NCBI GenBank assembly: GCA_030645365.1
Contig: JAUSMB010000007.1
Coordinates: 1-38,925, forward strand
Reading direction: 5' to 3'
Source: Rugosibacter sp.
GTDB taxonomy: Bacteria > Pseudomonadota > Gammaproteobacteria > Burkholderiales > Rhodocyclaceae
Length of the DNA stretch: 38,925 nt
Part shown: piece by piece, positions 25,034 through 36,390 of the stretch
Layout of the letters: each line of letters begins with the position of its first letter
Numbering within the stretch: position 1 is the first letter of the stretch
The notes under the pieces: model-generated
Databases searched by the model: none
What the model was told of the DNA's origin: nothing
What the model saw: only the letters and a program-made list of their open reading frames with translations
Position numbers and translations under genes: made by a program

Positions 25034-25602
25034 TAATTTTCTCCAAACCAGCGTCGGGACAAGCAATCGCGCAGTCCCAAACGCGCCCGGTGCAAGAGCA
25101 CCCAGCAATTCGACGTGGACAATCCCAGTTCCTTACAAATTTCTTCGGTTTCCATGCCCAGCAACTCGCGCATGCCGAAAACCCGCGCCGGTTTTTCGGG
25201 CAGTCCGCTGATGCACACCTCGAACACTTCCCAGAAACGCTTCTGCTCCAGCGAGGCCTGCGGATCAGCCCAGGCGGCGGGGCGCACAGCCCAATGGCCG
25301 CGCTCGTCGAATTGCTCCTCCAGCGCTTCGGCGAACTCCTGTTCCTGCCCGATATCGGCATCCGCTTGCGGCTGACGGCTACGGCGGCGGAATTCGTCGA
25401 TGATCTTGTTCTTCAGAATGGCGAAAACCCAGGTCGCGGCGGCAGATGCGCCCTGAAATTGGCCGACGTGCAGGGTTGCCGCCAGCAGGGCTTCTTGCAC
25501 GGCATCCTCGGCAGACGACGCATCACGCAATTGCAGACGGGCAAAGCTCAGCAGGCGAGGGCGCAGCGCACTTACAGCGTTTGAAAGCTCATGCGGGGTC
25601 AT
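25033..25602 (-). CDS. ECF-type sigma factor (TIGR02943-like) heading the HvfA unit
   Basis: A 189-residue sigma-70-family factor. Region 2 spans RLLSFARLQLRDASSAEDAV through the helix AATWVFAILKNKIIDEFRR. A hydrophilic linker follows, then region 4 with LPEKPARVFGMRELLG, METEEICKELGLSTSNCWVLL and HRARLGLRDCL. I chose the ATG at 25602 (MTPHELSNAV); the frame extends to 25953 but the added 117 residues run over the intergenic region and argB. The order sigma, zf-HC2 protein, HvfA, HvfB, HvfC, DoxX suggests autoregulated metal or stress induction, as ECF factors control HvfA/BufA genes elsewhere. Confidence 0.87.
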   Translation of the reverse strand: MTPHELSNAVSALRPRLLSFARLQLRDASSAEDAVQEALLAATLHVGQFQGASAAATWVFAILKNKIIDEFRRRSRQPQADADIGQEQEFAEALEEQFDERGHWAVRPAAWADPQASLEQKRFWEVFEVCISGLPEKPARVFGMRELLGMETEEICKELGLSTSNCWVLLHRARLGLRDCLSRRWFGEN

Positions 25603-26703
<1,101 letters not shown>

Positions 26704-26713
26704 CGGGATGGTT

Positions 26714-27277
26714 ATGAGCGAAAAAAAGCTGGTGATTCTGCAAACCATCGCCGAAATGCTCGAGCGACCGACGGCCGAGAAGGTAACAACAGCGCTGCTG
26801 GCAAAGCAGCTGAATGTCTCTGAAGCCGCGCTCTACCGTCACTTTGCGAGCAAGGCACAGATGTATGAAGGGCTGATCGAGTTTATCGAAAGCGGCGTGT
26901 TCAGCGTGATCGGCCAAATTGAAACAGCGGAAGAATCCGGCTTGAAACAGGCGGAAGCGATTGTCGCTTCGCTGCTACGTTTCGCGCAAAAAAATCGCGG
27001 CCTGACGCGCGTGCTGGTGGGCGATGCGCTGGTGCATGAAAACCCGCGTTTGCAGGCGCGCATCAATCAACTGCTCGACCGCATCGAAGTCACACTCAAG
27101 CAGTGCCTGAAAATAGCCACGGCACAAGGCGCGCTCAGCACTGAACATGATTGCAGTGCACATGCCAATTTGCTCGTTTGTTACACGCTGGGCCGCTGGC
27201 AGCGCTTTGTCAAAAGCGGCTTCAAGGAAGACACGCTGGCGCAGTGGTCGGTTCAGTGGCCGCTTTTAGCGCGGTAA
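26714..27277 (+). CDS. slmA: Nucleoid occlusion factor SlmA (TetR family)
   Basis: A 187-residue TetR-fold DNA-binding protein. The helix-turn-helix LLAKQLNVSEAALYRHFASK is followed by the SlmA segments YEGLIEFIESGVF, NRGLTRVLVGDAL, LQARINQLLDRIE and SGFKEDTLAQWSVQWPLL. SlmA binds chromosomal sites and blocks FtsZ assembly over DNA. I prefer the ATG at 26714, well spaced from GGGATGG, over the ATG two codons before it. The proximity to argB (11 bases) suggests one transcript. Its 3' end is followed by repeat copy 8. Confidence 0.88.
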   Translation: MSEKKLVILQTIAEMLERPTAEKVTTALLAKQLNVSEAALYRHFASKAQMYEGLIEFIESGVFSVIGQIETAEESGLKQAEAIVASLLRFAQKNRGLTRVLVGDALVHENPRLQARINQLLDRIEVTLKQCLKIATAQGALSTEHDCSAHANLLVCYTLGRWQRFVKSGFKEDTLAQWSVQWPLLAR

Positions 27278-27289
27278 GGCAGCCTTTGG

Positions 27290-27313
27290 CGCCGTGTCGC
27301 GAACGCCGACTTT

Positions 27314-27314
<1 letters not shown>
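27290..27314 (-). repeat. Dispersed 25-bp repeat, copy 8, fused to the hemB stop
   Basis: Sits between slmA and hemB, starting within the hemB TGA (A at 27314). Variation is in the middle (GTTCGCGACACGGCG). Confidence 0.8.
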
Positions 27315-28542
<1,228 letters not shown>

Positions 28543-29223
28543 TTAAGCAATTTCGCCCTCGGCTAACCCTCCCCCGGTAGCCGAGGGTTTTTCTTGTTCT
28601 TTATCATGGCTGGCATGATCTCCTGCCGCTTCTATTCCAAGCCACCCACCCACGATTTTTTCAACTTCTTCCATTCCGGTTTTTTTCAGGCTGGAAAATA
28701 GCTGCACAGTCACTCTCGGGCCATACTCGGCGAGCGCGGCGCGCGTATCGCGCAAGGTTTTGCTTTGCTCCTGGCGAGTGAGCTTGTCTGACTTTGTAAG
28801 TAAGCAATGGATGGGGCGCCCGGTGGGAGCAAACCAACCGATCATTTTCCAGTCCAGTTCTGTTAGCGGACGGCGCGAATCCATAATCAACACCAGCCCC
28901 GTCAAGTTACTCCGCCGGATCAGGTATTCCTCCAGCAGGCCTTGCCATTGCAATCGTACCGCCAGGGGCACTTGAGCATACCCATAGCCGGGCAGATCCA
29001 CCAGCGCCGCACCGTTTTTCATGCGGAACACATTGATTAACTGCGTGCGCCCAGGTGTTTTGGAAACAAAAGCCAGCCGCGTGTGGCCAACCAGCGTATT
29101 AATAGCGCTTGATTTGCCCGCGTTGGAGCGGCCGGCAAAGGCGATCTCCGACCCTAAAGAGGGTGGTAAACCACTTGGCTTGGCGGCAGAAATTTCAAAA
29201 GTGGCGTGACGAAAAAGGGCCAT
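28543..29223 (-). CDS. engB: Ribosome biogenesis GTP-binding protein EngB/YihA/YsxC
   Basis: A 226-residue TRAFAC GTPase needed for 50S subunit assembly. G1 is GRSNAGKSSAI, switch/G2 is KTPGRTQLINVF, G3 is VDLPGYGYAQV and G4 is LLTKSDKL. The N-terminal FEISAAKPSGLPPSLG is family-typical. The C-terminal tail (about 30 residues, Glu/Gly-rich) is longer than in E. coli. It diverges from the cytochrome c4 gene across 182 bp. Confidence 0.95.
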   Translation of the reverse strand: MALFRHATFEISAAKPSGLPPSLGSEIAFAGRSNAGKSSAINTLVGHTRLAFVSKTPGRTQLINVFRMKNGAALVDLPGYGYAQVPLAVRLQWQGLLEEYLIRRSNLTGLVLIMDSRRPLTELDWKMIGWFAPTGRPIHCLLTKSDKLTRQEQSKTLRDTRAALAEYGPRVTVQLFSSLKKTGMEEVEKIVGGWLGIEAAGDHASHDKEQEKPSATGGGLAEGEIA

Positions 29224-29405
29224 GGCATAAGGAATAAAAAGAGGATTTGGTTAAAATTTGCTTCGAGTTTGCCTCAAAAGCACCGTACAAAGCGGTGATG
29301 AAGCATGAAATGACGGCGAGCAATGGATAAGCTACTTTTAGCCTAAGGTAGAATAACAGCTTTCACGGGCCGGACAGTCGGCAGTTAATCGGAGAATTTT
29401 TCATC

Positions 29406-30059
29406 ATGAGTCGTTTCCTGTTTGCATTAATTTTTGCAGTTATCACCTGCGGCGCACATGCGGCCAGTACGAGCAAAGCCTCTACCCACAAGGCTCCCAT
29501 GGGTGACGCAGCACGTGGCAAGGAAATCGCAACCACCGTTTGCGCTGCCTGTCATGGTGTCGATGGCAATAGCCTCATTCCAATAAACCCTACGCTGGCC
29601 GGGCAAAGTTATGATTACCTGCTCAAACAGATGATCAATTTTAAAGCGCTTGATGGCCAGCCCGCCCTACGCGCCAATGCCGTCATGGCTGGCATGATCG
29701 CCCCTTATGATCTAGGTCAGATTCGTGATATGGCCGCCTACTTTGCGGCACAAACCGCCAAACCCGGCGCCGCGAAAAACGAAGCAACGATCAAACTAGG
29801 CCAAACAATTTATCGTCGTGGCATCAATGACAAAGGCCTGCCTGCCTGTGCCTCGTGTCATGGCCCCACGGGTGCTGGCATCCCCGCGCAATACCCGCGT
29901 GTTAGCGGCCAACATGCCGATTACGCCGAAGCGCAGCTCAAGGCGTTCCGCGACGGCACGCGCGCGAATGATCCCGCCAAAATCATGCGCACCATTGCGC
30001 TGAAAATGACGGATCCTGAAATCAAGGCAGTGGCCGATTACATGTCTGGATTGCATTAA
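29406..30059 (+). CDS. Dihaem cytochrome c4, periplasmic
   Basis: A 217-residue c-type cytochrome with a signal peptide (MSRFLFALIFAVITCGAHA) and two haem motifs: C46-AA-C49-H50 and C148-AS-C151-H152, each in a cytochrome c domain. The axial methionines are probably in NAVMAGM and KIMRTIALKM. Cytochrome c4 carries electrons to terminal oxidases. It has a GGAG ribosome site and a TAGAAT-type -10 candidate near 29350. It converges with prmC after about 48 bases. Confidence 0.92.
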   Translation: MSRFLFALIFAVITCGAHAASTSKASTHKAPMGDAARGKEIATTVCAACHGVDGNSLIPINPTLAGQSYDYLLKQMINFKALDGQPALRANAVMAGMIAPYDLGQIRDMAAYFAAQTAKPGAAKNEATIKLGQTIYRRGINDKGLPACASCHGPTGAGIPAQYPRVSGQHADYAEAQLKAFRDGTRANDPAKIMRTIALKMTDPEIKAVADYMSGLH

Positions 30060-30107
30060 AAACTGAGTGGTATCACGCGGTATCACGGTCGAAGCATTCA
30101 GCGACCT

Positions 30108-30932
30108 TCATGCCTGGCGGCATCTACCGCCACTCACGCGAACGATCCCCGCTAGATCGCGATGTTGTTCAATGGCAACGAATCCAGCGGCCATAAGCAA
30201 CTCGCGCACGGCTTCGGCTTGATCATAACCATGTTCCAGCCAGAGCTGGCCATGCGCTGACAAATACGCAGGCGCAGTGGCGATGATGTGGCGTATGGCA
30301 TCCAGCCCATCTGCGCCACTGGCTAACGCAGCAGGTGGCTCAAAGCGCAAATCGCCCTGCGTCAAATGCGCATCGGCGGCAACGATATACGGTGGGTTAC
30401 TGACAATGACATCGAAAGTTTCGCCTGCTACGACGGCATACCAGTCGCTGTGCAAAAAATGCACGCTGGCATTGAGCCAACGAGCGTTTTCTGCGGCGAT
30501 CGCCAGCGCATCGGGGCTGGCATCCAGCGCAGTTACCTGGGCTGAGGGGCATTCAAGCGCCAGCGTGATGGCGATGCAGCCGGTGCCGGTGCCCAAATCG
30601 AGAATTCTCGCCGTATTACCATCGCCGAGTTTTTTCAATGCAACCTCGACCAGCAGTTCAGTCTCGGGGCGCGGAATCAGCACGCCGGGCGCGGTAACAA
30701 AATCACGACTGAAAAACTCGCGGCGACCGAGCAAATACGCCACAGGTTCACCGGCTTGACGGCGTGCAATGAGATCATTAAAAACGCGCAATGCAGTTTC
30801 ATCCAGCACGCCATCGTCATGGGTCAGTAACCACACGGGCGGTTGCTGCAAGACATGGCTCAACAACAGGCGTGCCTCAAAGCCCGGCAGTTTTTCGCGC
30901 GCGGCGGCAAGCGCAGCGGCGATGGTGGTCAT
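30108..30932 (-). CDS. prmC: Peptide chain release factor N5-glutamine methyltransferase PrmC
   Basis: A 274-residue SAM-dependent enzyme that methylates the glutamine of the GGQ motif of RF1 and RF2. The SAM site is [16 protein letters not shown] and the catalytic motif is VSNPPYI; an N-terminal helical domain has [10 protein letters not shown] and [16 protein letters not shown]. The start overlaps the prfA stop as ATGA, matching its biochemical partnership with RF1. Confidence 0.95.
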   Translation of the reverse strand: MTTIAAALAAAREKLPGFEARLLLSHVLQQPPVWLLTHDDGVLDETALRVFNDLIARRQAGEPVAYLLGRREFFSRDFVTAPGVLIPRPETELLVEVALKKLGDGNTARILDLGTGTGCIAITLALECPSAQVTALDASPDALAIAAENARWLNASVHFLHSDWYAVVAGETFDVIVSNPPYIVAADAHLTQGDLRFEPPAALASGADGLDAIRHIIATAPAYLSAHGQLWLEHGYDQAEAVRELLMAAGFVAIEQHRDLAGIVRVSGGRCRQA

Positions 30933-32005
30933 GCCGCCAACTCGGCCAGCAGCTCGGTTTGATGTTCGGTTGTCAAGGTGCTAACCAGCTCGTTTAAATC
31001 GCCGTCCATGATGGCGTCGATCTTGTACAACGTCAGATTGATGCGGTGGTCAGTGATGCGCCCCTGTGGAAAGTTGTAGGTGCGGATGCGCTCGGAACGG
31101 TCGCCCGACCCGATCAGTGATTTGCGCGTCGAGGCAATTTTTTGTTGCTGCTCGCGTTCTTGCTCTGCGGTAATACGCGCCGCCAGCACCGCCATCGCCT
31201 GGGCGCGATTGCGATGTTGCGAGCGGTCGTCCTGACATTCGACGACGATGCCGGTGGGCAGATGGGTGATGCGCACCGCTGAGTCGGTCTTGTTGATGTG
31301 CTGTCCGCCCGCGCCTGATGCACGATAGGTGTCGATGCGTAAATCGGCTGGATTGATATTCACTTCGGCCAAGGCATCGGCTTCTGGCATCACCGCCACC
31401 GTGCAGGCGGAGGTGTGGATGCGGCCTTGCGTTTCCGTCGCCGGCACGCGCTGCACGCGATGCCCGCCGGATTCAAACTTGAGTTGCGAATACGCGCCAC
31501 GGCCTTCGATGCGAGCGATGATTTCGCGAAAGCCGCCGAGGTCGGATTCGCTGCGCGAAATGATTTCCACGCGCCAGCCCTGGCGCTCGGCGTAACGCGA
31601 ATACATGCGGAACAAATCGCCCGCGAACAATGCCGATTCATCCCCGCCGGTGCCGGCGCGAATCTCGAGAAACAGATTTTTATCGTCGTTCGGGTCACGC
31701 GGCAGCAAGGCTTTTTGCAACTCATCTTCCAGCCGCGCCATGTCGGTCAAAGCCCTCGCCTGCTCGGCCTGCGCCAGCTCTTTCATTTCGCCATCATTCA
31801 GCATCTCGCCTGCGGAAGAAAAGTCGGCGCTGGCAATACGGTAAGCATCGAACAAGGCGACCACCGGCGTGATGTCGGCATGCTCTCGCGTGAGCTTGCG
31901 GTAGCTATCCATGTCGCGCGTGGCATTTTCGCTGCCCAAGAGGCCGTCAAGTTCCGTCAGACGCTCGGCAAGTTGTTCAAGTTTGTCGTAGATACTTTTT
32001 TTCAT
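30929..32005 (-). CDS. prfA: Peptide chain release factor 1 (RF1)
   Basis: A 358-residue factor that ends translation at UAA and UAG. The catalytic GGQ is in [15 protein letters not shown], the stop-recognition PxT-type segment lies in [17 protein letters not shown], and the C-terminal helix is normal. I chose the ATG at 32005 (MKKSIYDKL); the upstream ATG would add 13 unrelated residues. Copy 9 of the dispersed repeat lies in the N-terminal domain and is read antisense as RIASADFS. It forms the hemA-prfA-prmC set. Confidence 0.94.
   Translation of the reverse strand: MKKSIYDKLEQLAERLTELDGLLGSENATRDMDSYRKLTREHADITPVVALFDAYRIASADFSSAGEMLNDGEMKELAQAEQARALTDMARLEDELQKALLPRDPNDDKNLFLEIRAGTGGDESALFAGDLFRMYSRYAERQGWRVEIISRSESDLGGFREIIARIEGRGAYSQLKFESGGHRVQRVPATETQGRIHTSACTVAVMPEADALAEVNINPADLRIDTYRASGAGGQHINKTDSAVRITHLPTGIVVECQDDRSQHRNRAQAMAVLAARITAEQEREQQQKIASTRKSLIGSGDRSERIRTYNFPQGRITDHRINLTLYKIDAIMDGDLNELVSTLTTEHQTELLAELAA
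31819..31843 (+). repeat. Dispersed 25-bp repeat, copy 9, antisense inside prfA
   Basis: Matches the consensus except the last two bases. On the coding strand it is read as RIASADFS, in the N-terminal helical domain of RF1. Confidence 0.8.
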
Positions 32006-32079
32006 GGCAAGACGATCACAAACAATGTCCAATGCAGTCGCCAATGTGCCGCAAAAACGGCAACACCGGCGAGGGCAAG

Positions 32080-33333
32080 CTAATCAGTGGAAGAAAGATG
32101 GTACAAGCGTGAAATCAGCGCGGCAATATCAGCACGCTCGTCGTCTTCGGCTTGATTCAAGGCATGCGTTGGCGCATGTAAAAATTTATTGGTCAGCCCA
32201 TGCGAGAGTGCTTCGAGCACTTTGTCAGGTGCATCACCGCGCGCGAGCAACTTCATGGCATGTTCAATTTCATGCCGCCGCATGCGCTCTGCGGCATCGC
32301 GCAGGGCGCGTATGGTGGGCACGGTCTCGCGCGAGGCGAGCCAGTGCAAAAAACCCTGCACCCGCTCATTGATAATCGCTTCAGCTTCAATCACTGCTGC
32401 CTGGCGCGATTCCAATCCGGATTCAACAATCTGGCCGAGATCGTCCAGCGTGTAAAGAAACACATCATCCAGCTCGCCCACTTCTTTTTCGATATCACGC
32501 GGAATGGCCAGATCCACCATCACCATCGGCCGATGGCGGCGACTTTTCAATGCCCGTTCAACCATCCCCAGGCCGATAATTGGCAGCGGGCTGGCGGTGC
32601 AAGACACCACAATATCGTAATTCGCCAGTTGCTCGGCCACCTCATCCAGCCGCAGTACATCGCCTGAAAAACGATGCGCCAGCGCCTCGGCACGCTCAAT
32701 CGTGCGATTGGTAATGGTGAGTTGCCTGGGCTTTTGCCCGGCAAAGTGCGCGGCACAAAGCTCGATCATCTCGCCCGCACCAATAAACAAAATGCGTTGC
32801 GCGGCAATCGAATCAAAAATGCGTGCGGAAAGCTGCACAGCAGCAGCGGCCATTGACACCGTGTTCGCGCCAATCGCGGTGGTGGAGCGCACCTCCTTGG
32901 CGACAGAAAATGTGCGCTGGAACAACTTGCCCAGCAACGTACCCACCGTGCCCGCCTCTTCGGCAATGCGCGCCGCCTGCTTCATCTGCCCCAGAATTTG
33001 CGGTTCACCCAACACCATCGAATCCAGCCCGGAAGCCACGCGAAACATATGCCGCACAGCGGATTGTTGCGGATGCTGATACAGATAAGGCTGAATTTTT
33101 TCTGGCGGCAGCGCATGGAAGGTAGCCAGCCAATCCGCCGCCGCCTGTGGGTGCTCTGTTGTGCAATACAGCTCGGTGCGGTTACAAGTCGATAACAGCG
33201 CAGCTTCTTGCACGCTGTGCCCGCGTAACAGATTATGCAACGCCTGACTCAGGCTCGCCGGGTCAAAAGCCACCAGCTCGCGCACGGCCAGTGGCGCCGT
33301 GTGGTGATTGATACCAAGAGCAAAGAGCTGCAC
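32080..33333 (-). CDS. hemA: Glutamyl-tRNA reductase
   Basis: A 417-residue NADPH enzyme that reduces glutamyl-tRNA to glutamate semialdehyde, the first step of C5-route haem synthesis. The catalytic cysteine is in [11 protein letters not shown], the NADPH domain has [17 protein letters not shown] and the [10 protein letters not shown] segment. The C-terminal dimerisation helix contains [11 protein letters not shown]. It diverges from the sORF/epimerase genes and is upstream of prfA by 74 bases. Confidence 0.95.
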   Translation of the reverse strand: MQLFALGINHHTAPLAVRELVAFDPASLSQALHNLLRGHSVQEAALLSTCNRTELYCTTEHPQAAADWLATFHALPPEKIQPYLYQHPQQSAVRHMFRVASGLDSMVLGEPQILGQMKQAARIAEEAGTVGTLLGKLFQRTFSVAKEVRSTTAIGANTVSMAAAAVQLSARIFDSIAAQRILFIGAGEMIELCAAHFAGQKPRQLTITNRTIERAEALAHRFSGDVLRLDEVAEQLANYDIVVSCTASPLPIIGLGMVERALKSRRHRPMVMVDLAIPRDIEKEVGELDDVFLYTLDDLGQIVESGLESRQAAVIEAEAIINERVQGFLHWLASRETVPTIRALRDAAERMRRHEIEHAMKLLARGDAPDKVLEALSHGLTNKFLHAPTHALNQAEDDERADIAALISRLYHLSSTD

Positions 33334-33394
33334 GTTGATTAGACCCTGAAAATTGCCGGAAGCCTGCTAACAGAAACATCCGGAAAGGAAAGTA

Positions 33395-33481
33395 ATGGCC
33401 GCCATTTTAACGCCCATTAACCAGCCAACAGAGTTTCGTCTGCGCAGCGGTAAAGCCAACTATGCGAAAATGCTTTTTTAA
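33395..33481 (+). CDS. Possible 28-residue leader ORF upstream of the epimerase
   Basis: ATG at 33395 is preceded by a good ribosome site (GGAAAGGAAAG) and followed by 28 codons ending TAA at 33479-33481. The peptide begins MAAILTPINQPTEFRL and contains several basic residues. The next gene's GTG lies 14 bases beyond, with its own AAAGGTGA overlapping this stop. It could be a leader peptide or an unannotated small protein. No homologue is known to me, and chance is not excluded. Confidence 0.3.
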   Translation: MAAILTPINQPTEFRLRSGKANYAKMLF

Positions 33482-33495
33482 AAGGTGACTGACTA

Positions 33496-34503
33496 GTGAA
33501 AATTCTTGTAACCGGTTGCGCCGGATTCATCGGCATGCATGTGTGCGAACGTTTGCTGGCACGCGGCGACGAAGTCATCGGGCTGGATAATCTGAACGAC
33601 TATTACGATATCACGCTCAAAGAAACGCGGCTGGCGCGACTAACGCCTGACTCAAAATTTTGCTTCATCAAACAGGATGTGGCCGACCGTCCCGGCATGG
33701 CTGACTTGTTCGCCCGTGAAAAACCGCAGCGCGTGATTCATCTTGCGGCGCAGGCCGGTGTGCGCTACTCGCTGCAAAATCCACATGCTTATGTGGACAG
33801 CAACCTGACCGGATTCGTGAACATCCTCGAAGGTTGCCGCTATGCCAAAGTTGAACATCTCACCTACGCCAGCAGCTCCAGCGTGTATGGCGGCAATACC
33901 AAAATGCCGTTTAGCGAAGCCGATTCGGTAGATCACCCAGTGAGCCTGTATGCCGCCACCAAAAAAGCCAACGAGCTGATGGCCCACACCTACAGCCACC
34001 TGTTTGGCATACCCACCACCGGGTTGCGCTTCTTCACCGTGTATGGCCCCTGGGGACGGCCGGACATGGCGCTGTTTTTATTCACCAAAGCCATACTCGA
34101 AGGGCGGCCGATCGATGTGTTCAACCACGGCAAAATGCAGCGCGATTTCACCTATATCGACGACATTGTAGAAGGCGTGATTCGCGTGTGCGACCGTCCG
34201 CCAGTCGCCAACCCAGCATTCGACAAACAGCAGCCGGACCCCGCCACCAGCTGGGCGCCTTATCGAGTGTTCAACATAGGCAACCATGATCCTGTCGAGC
34301 TGATGACTTATATCAGCACGCTTGAAAAGTCCTTGGGGAAAACCGCGCAGAAAAACTTTTTGCCGCTGCAAGACGGCGATGTGCCTGCCACCTCAGCCGA
34401 CACCGCCGCACTGCACGCAGCCACCGGCTTTGCCCCGGCCACCAGCGTTGAATCAGGCATCACACGCTTTGTCGCCTGGTATCGCGGATATTATGGCGTG
34501 TGA
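33496..34503 (+). CDS. UDP-glucuronate 4-epimerase-like NAD-dependent epimerase
   Basis: A 335-residue short-chain dehydrogenase/reductase. The NAD loop is [12 protein letters not shown] (G7, G10, G13), the catalytic Ser/Tyr/Lys set is in YASSSSVYG and [11 protein letters not shown], and [16 protein letters not shown] plus [13 protein letters not shown] are typical of UDP-glucuronate 4-epimerases that make UDP-galacturonate for polysaccharides. The start is GTG at 33496 after AAAGGTGA. UDP-GlcNAc-type substrates are less likely. It pairs with the dehydrogenase gene at 36391, with toxin-antitoxin genes between. Confidence 0.9.
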   Translation: MKILVTGCAGFIGMHVCERLLARGDEVIGLDNLNDYYDITLKETRLARLTPDSKFCFIKQDVADRPGMADLFAREKPQRVIHLAAQAGVRYSLQNPHAYVDSNLTGFVNILEGCRYAKVEHLTYASSSSVYGGNTKMPFSEADSVDHPVSLYAATKKANELMAHTYSHLFGIPTTGLRFFTVYGPWGRPDMALFLFTKAILEGRPIDVFNHGKMQRDFTYIDDIVEGVIRVCDRPPVANPAFDKQQPDPATSWAPYRVFNIGNHDPVELMTYISTLEKSLGKTAQKNFLPLQDGDVPATSADTAALHAATGFAPATSVESGITRFVAWYRGYYGV

Positions 34504-34583
34504 AATGCCGTTGATGAATTCAAACACGCCGTCTAATCAGCGCGCCCCGTAGGCTTGAGTCCGTTTCTGGAAAGTACCCTAGG

Positions 34584-34594
34584 GGCCGACTTTT
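34584..34594 (-). repeat. Half copy of the dispersed repeat
   Basis: Only AAAAGTCGGCC is recognisable; the second half is lost. It lies past the epimerase gene. Confidence 0.4.
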
Positions 34595-34679
34595 GCATCC
34601 CTGCGCTATTGACACAACACGTCTCCACACTACTGCGTATTGACCAGATACCCACGGCTGAATAGACTACCCATCAACC

Positions 34680-34985
34680 ATGAGACTCACCCAGAATCAG
34701 ATCAACTTGATTACCCAAACCGTATCCTGTTTGACGCATGGAGCGACGGAGGTTTTTCTGTTTGGCTCTCGTCTTGACGACCAAGCCAAGGGCGGAGACA
34801 TCGATTTGCTGATCGAAACGGGAACCCCTTTGACGCTCATTGAGCGGGCACAAATCAAAATGACGCTGGAAAACATGATCGGTCTGCCGGTCGACATCCT
34901 TGCGTGCGCGCGAGCAACACCCGCCACCCCGTTCCAGAACCTGGCCCGCGCCAACGCCGTGAAACTCATAGAGCGACCCGCATGA
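34680..34985 (+). CDS. MNT-type nucleotidyltransferase, MntA-like antitoxin
   Basis: A 101-residue minimal nucleotidyltransferase. The core is FLFGSRLDDQAKGGDIDLLI, with G29-S30 and the D40-x-D42 pair; the third acidic residue is probably in LPVDILA. In MntA/HepT modules the antitoxin inactivates the HEPN RNase by adding AMP to its tyrosine. The HEPN gene overlaps the stop by ATGA, which supports the pairing. Confidence 0.85.
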   Translation: MRLTQNQINLITQTVSCLTHGATEVFLFGSRLDDQAKGGDIDLLIETGTPLTLIERAQIKMTLENMIGLPVDILACARATPATPFQNLARANAVKLIERPA

Positions 34986-35530
34986 CAACGCATGCCCTGG
35001 AAAACGAACGCCTGCACCTTGCCAGCCTGCTGGAAGCCATTCAGCGTTGCGTTTATTTTCTGGCCGCCTCGGATCATCGGCTCTCCTGGCCACTAACGGC
35101 AGCCTTCCTGAATGAGAACAAAAAGAACATTGGGCTGTTTGAAACCCTCGCCGCCGTTAACGAGCGTTTTGCCAAACTGCAAGACACCATGGGCGCTGCC
35201 ATGCGCCATGCCGGTCTCCTTGCTGGCGAACCGGGAGAAACTTTTCTCAAGGTGTTGTCGTTCTACGAAAAAGTAGGTGTCATCAATTCGGTTGCTGCCT
35301 GGCAGTTGTGCCGCACCACAAGAAATCTGGCCGCCCACGATTACGAAACGGAATATACCGAGATAGCAGAGCACTTCAATTCCCTGCACACCTTGATCCC
35401 CACACTATATGGCAATGCCAACAGGTTTCTGAACTACTGCGCAACAGCACTGGATATGTCACCCAGTCCCGGGCACTTTGTCGATGATTTTGTGCACATA
35501 ATGAACAACCTAGCCAGCGACGTCCGGTAA
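34982..35530 (+). CDS. HEPN domain protein, HepT-like toxin
   Basis: A 182-residue all-helical HEPN protein. The RNase signature R-x4-H-x-Y is exact: R114-NLAA-H119-D-Y121. The ATG at 34982 overlaps the antitoxin stop; the longer frame beginning at 34904 is antitoxin sequence in another frame. It is longer than the classical HepT (about 130), with an N-terminal section of helices (LASLLEAIQRCVYFLAASD). Activity as an RNA-cleaving toxin is inferred from the motif. Confidence 0.82.
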   Translation: MTTHALENERLHLASLLEAIQRCVYFLAASDHRLSWPLTAAFLNENKKNIGLFETLAAVNERFAKLQDTMGAAMRHAGLLAGEPGETFLKVLSFYEKVGVINSVAAWQLCRTTRNLAAHDYETEYTEIAEHFNSLHTLIPTLYGNANRFLNYCATALDMSPSPGHFVDDFVHIMNNLASDVR

Positions 35531-35613
35531 AAATCGCCAAAACCACACAGCTTACCGGCACCATCAACCACCTTGCCGTAGAATGACGCTTTGATGCTTA
35601 ATTTAAAGGCAGC

Positions 35614-35889
35614 ATGATGCGAACCACACTCACCATCGAAGACACGCTGGTCAGCGAACTCAAAAAGCGCGCGCATGAAGCAGGCAAACCCTTCAAGCAG
35701 GTGGTCAATGAAACCCTGCTCGTTGGCTTGCAGCAGAAAACCGTGCGCAAAACCAAGTCTTCAGCCTATCGCTTAAAACCGGCTTCGCTTGGCGCACCGT
35801 TGGCAGGCATTAGTCTGGACAAGGCATTGCATCTTGCGGACGAATTGGAAGATATATCGTTACGCGCCAAGCTCGAGCAACGCAAGTGA
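35614..35889 (+). CDS. vapB: VapB-type antitoxin (ribbon-helix-helix)
   Basis: A 91-residue protein: an N-terminal ribbon-helix-helix (MMRTTLTIEDTLVSELKKRA) that binds operator DNA, then a C-terminal segment (ALHLADELEDISLRAKLEQ) that would block the toxin. The toxin gene starts inside its stop (GTGA). Antitoxins of this kind autoregulate with their toxin. A possible -10 (TAGAAT near 35579) precedes it. Confidence 0.85.
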   Translation: MMRTTLTIEDTLVSELKKRAHEAGKPFKQVVNETLLVGLQQKTVRKTKSSAYRLKPASLGAPLAGISLDKALHLADELEDISLRAKLEQRK

Positions 35890-36320
35890 TTCTGGTTGAT
35901 GCCAACCTGCTGATTTATGCCGTCAACCAAGACTTGCCGCAACACAAACGGGCAAGATCTTGGTGGGAACAGACGCTCTCGGGCACCGACGCCGTCGGCA
36001 TTCCTTGGGTATCAATACTGGCCTTCCTGCGTATCTGCACCAACCCGCGCATTTTTTCGCAGCCGCTATCTCCAGAATCGGCTATCGCTTATGTAGACGA
36101 GTGGCTGGAGCAGCCCCTTGTTCGTCTGGTACACCCAGGCATCGGGCACTGGCCCATCCTGCGAAATTTGCTGTTGCAAACCGGCATGGCGGCTAATCTC
36201 ACGACCGATGCGCATATTGCTGCACTGGCGCTGGAACAAGGTTACAGCATCTATTCCGCCGACAACGACTTTCAGCGTTTTCCTGGATTGAAGCACATCA
36301 ATCCCTTGTCGGTCCGGTAG
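35886..36320 (+). CDS. vapC: VapC-type PIN domain ribonuclease toxin
   Basis: A 144-residue PIN domain protein that would cleave RNA. Metal-binding acidic residues are Asp5 in MILVDANLLIYA, Asp108 in LTTDAHIAALA, and Asp126/Asp128 in SADNDFQRF. The VSILAFLRICTNPRIF segment places it in a common bacterial VapC subgroup. The start is GTG at 35886, overlapping vapB. It sits just before the dehydrogenase gene. Confidence 0.88.
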   Translation: MILVDANLLIYAVNQDLPQHKRARSWWEQTLSGTDAVGIPWVSILAFLRICTNPRIFSQPLSPESAIAYVDEWLEQPLVRLVHPGIGHWPILRNLLLQTGMAANLTTDAHIAALALEQGYSIYSADNDFQRFPGLKHINPLSVR

Positions 36321-36390
36321 CCTCGATAAGCCTGCTGCATGAGCAACCATACTGACATCTCCAACACCCATTTACCCGACCAATTAAATC

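Noticed and set aside
30074..30090. CGCGGTATCACGGTCG after cytochrome c4, reminiscent of the repeat
   Set aside because: About 12 of 16 positions match without the AAAAGTC end; too weak to count as a copy.
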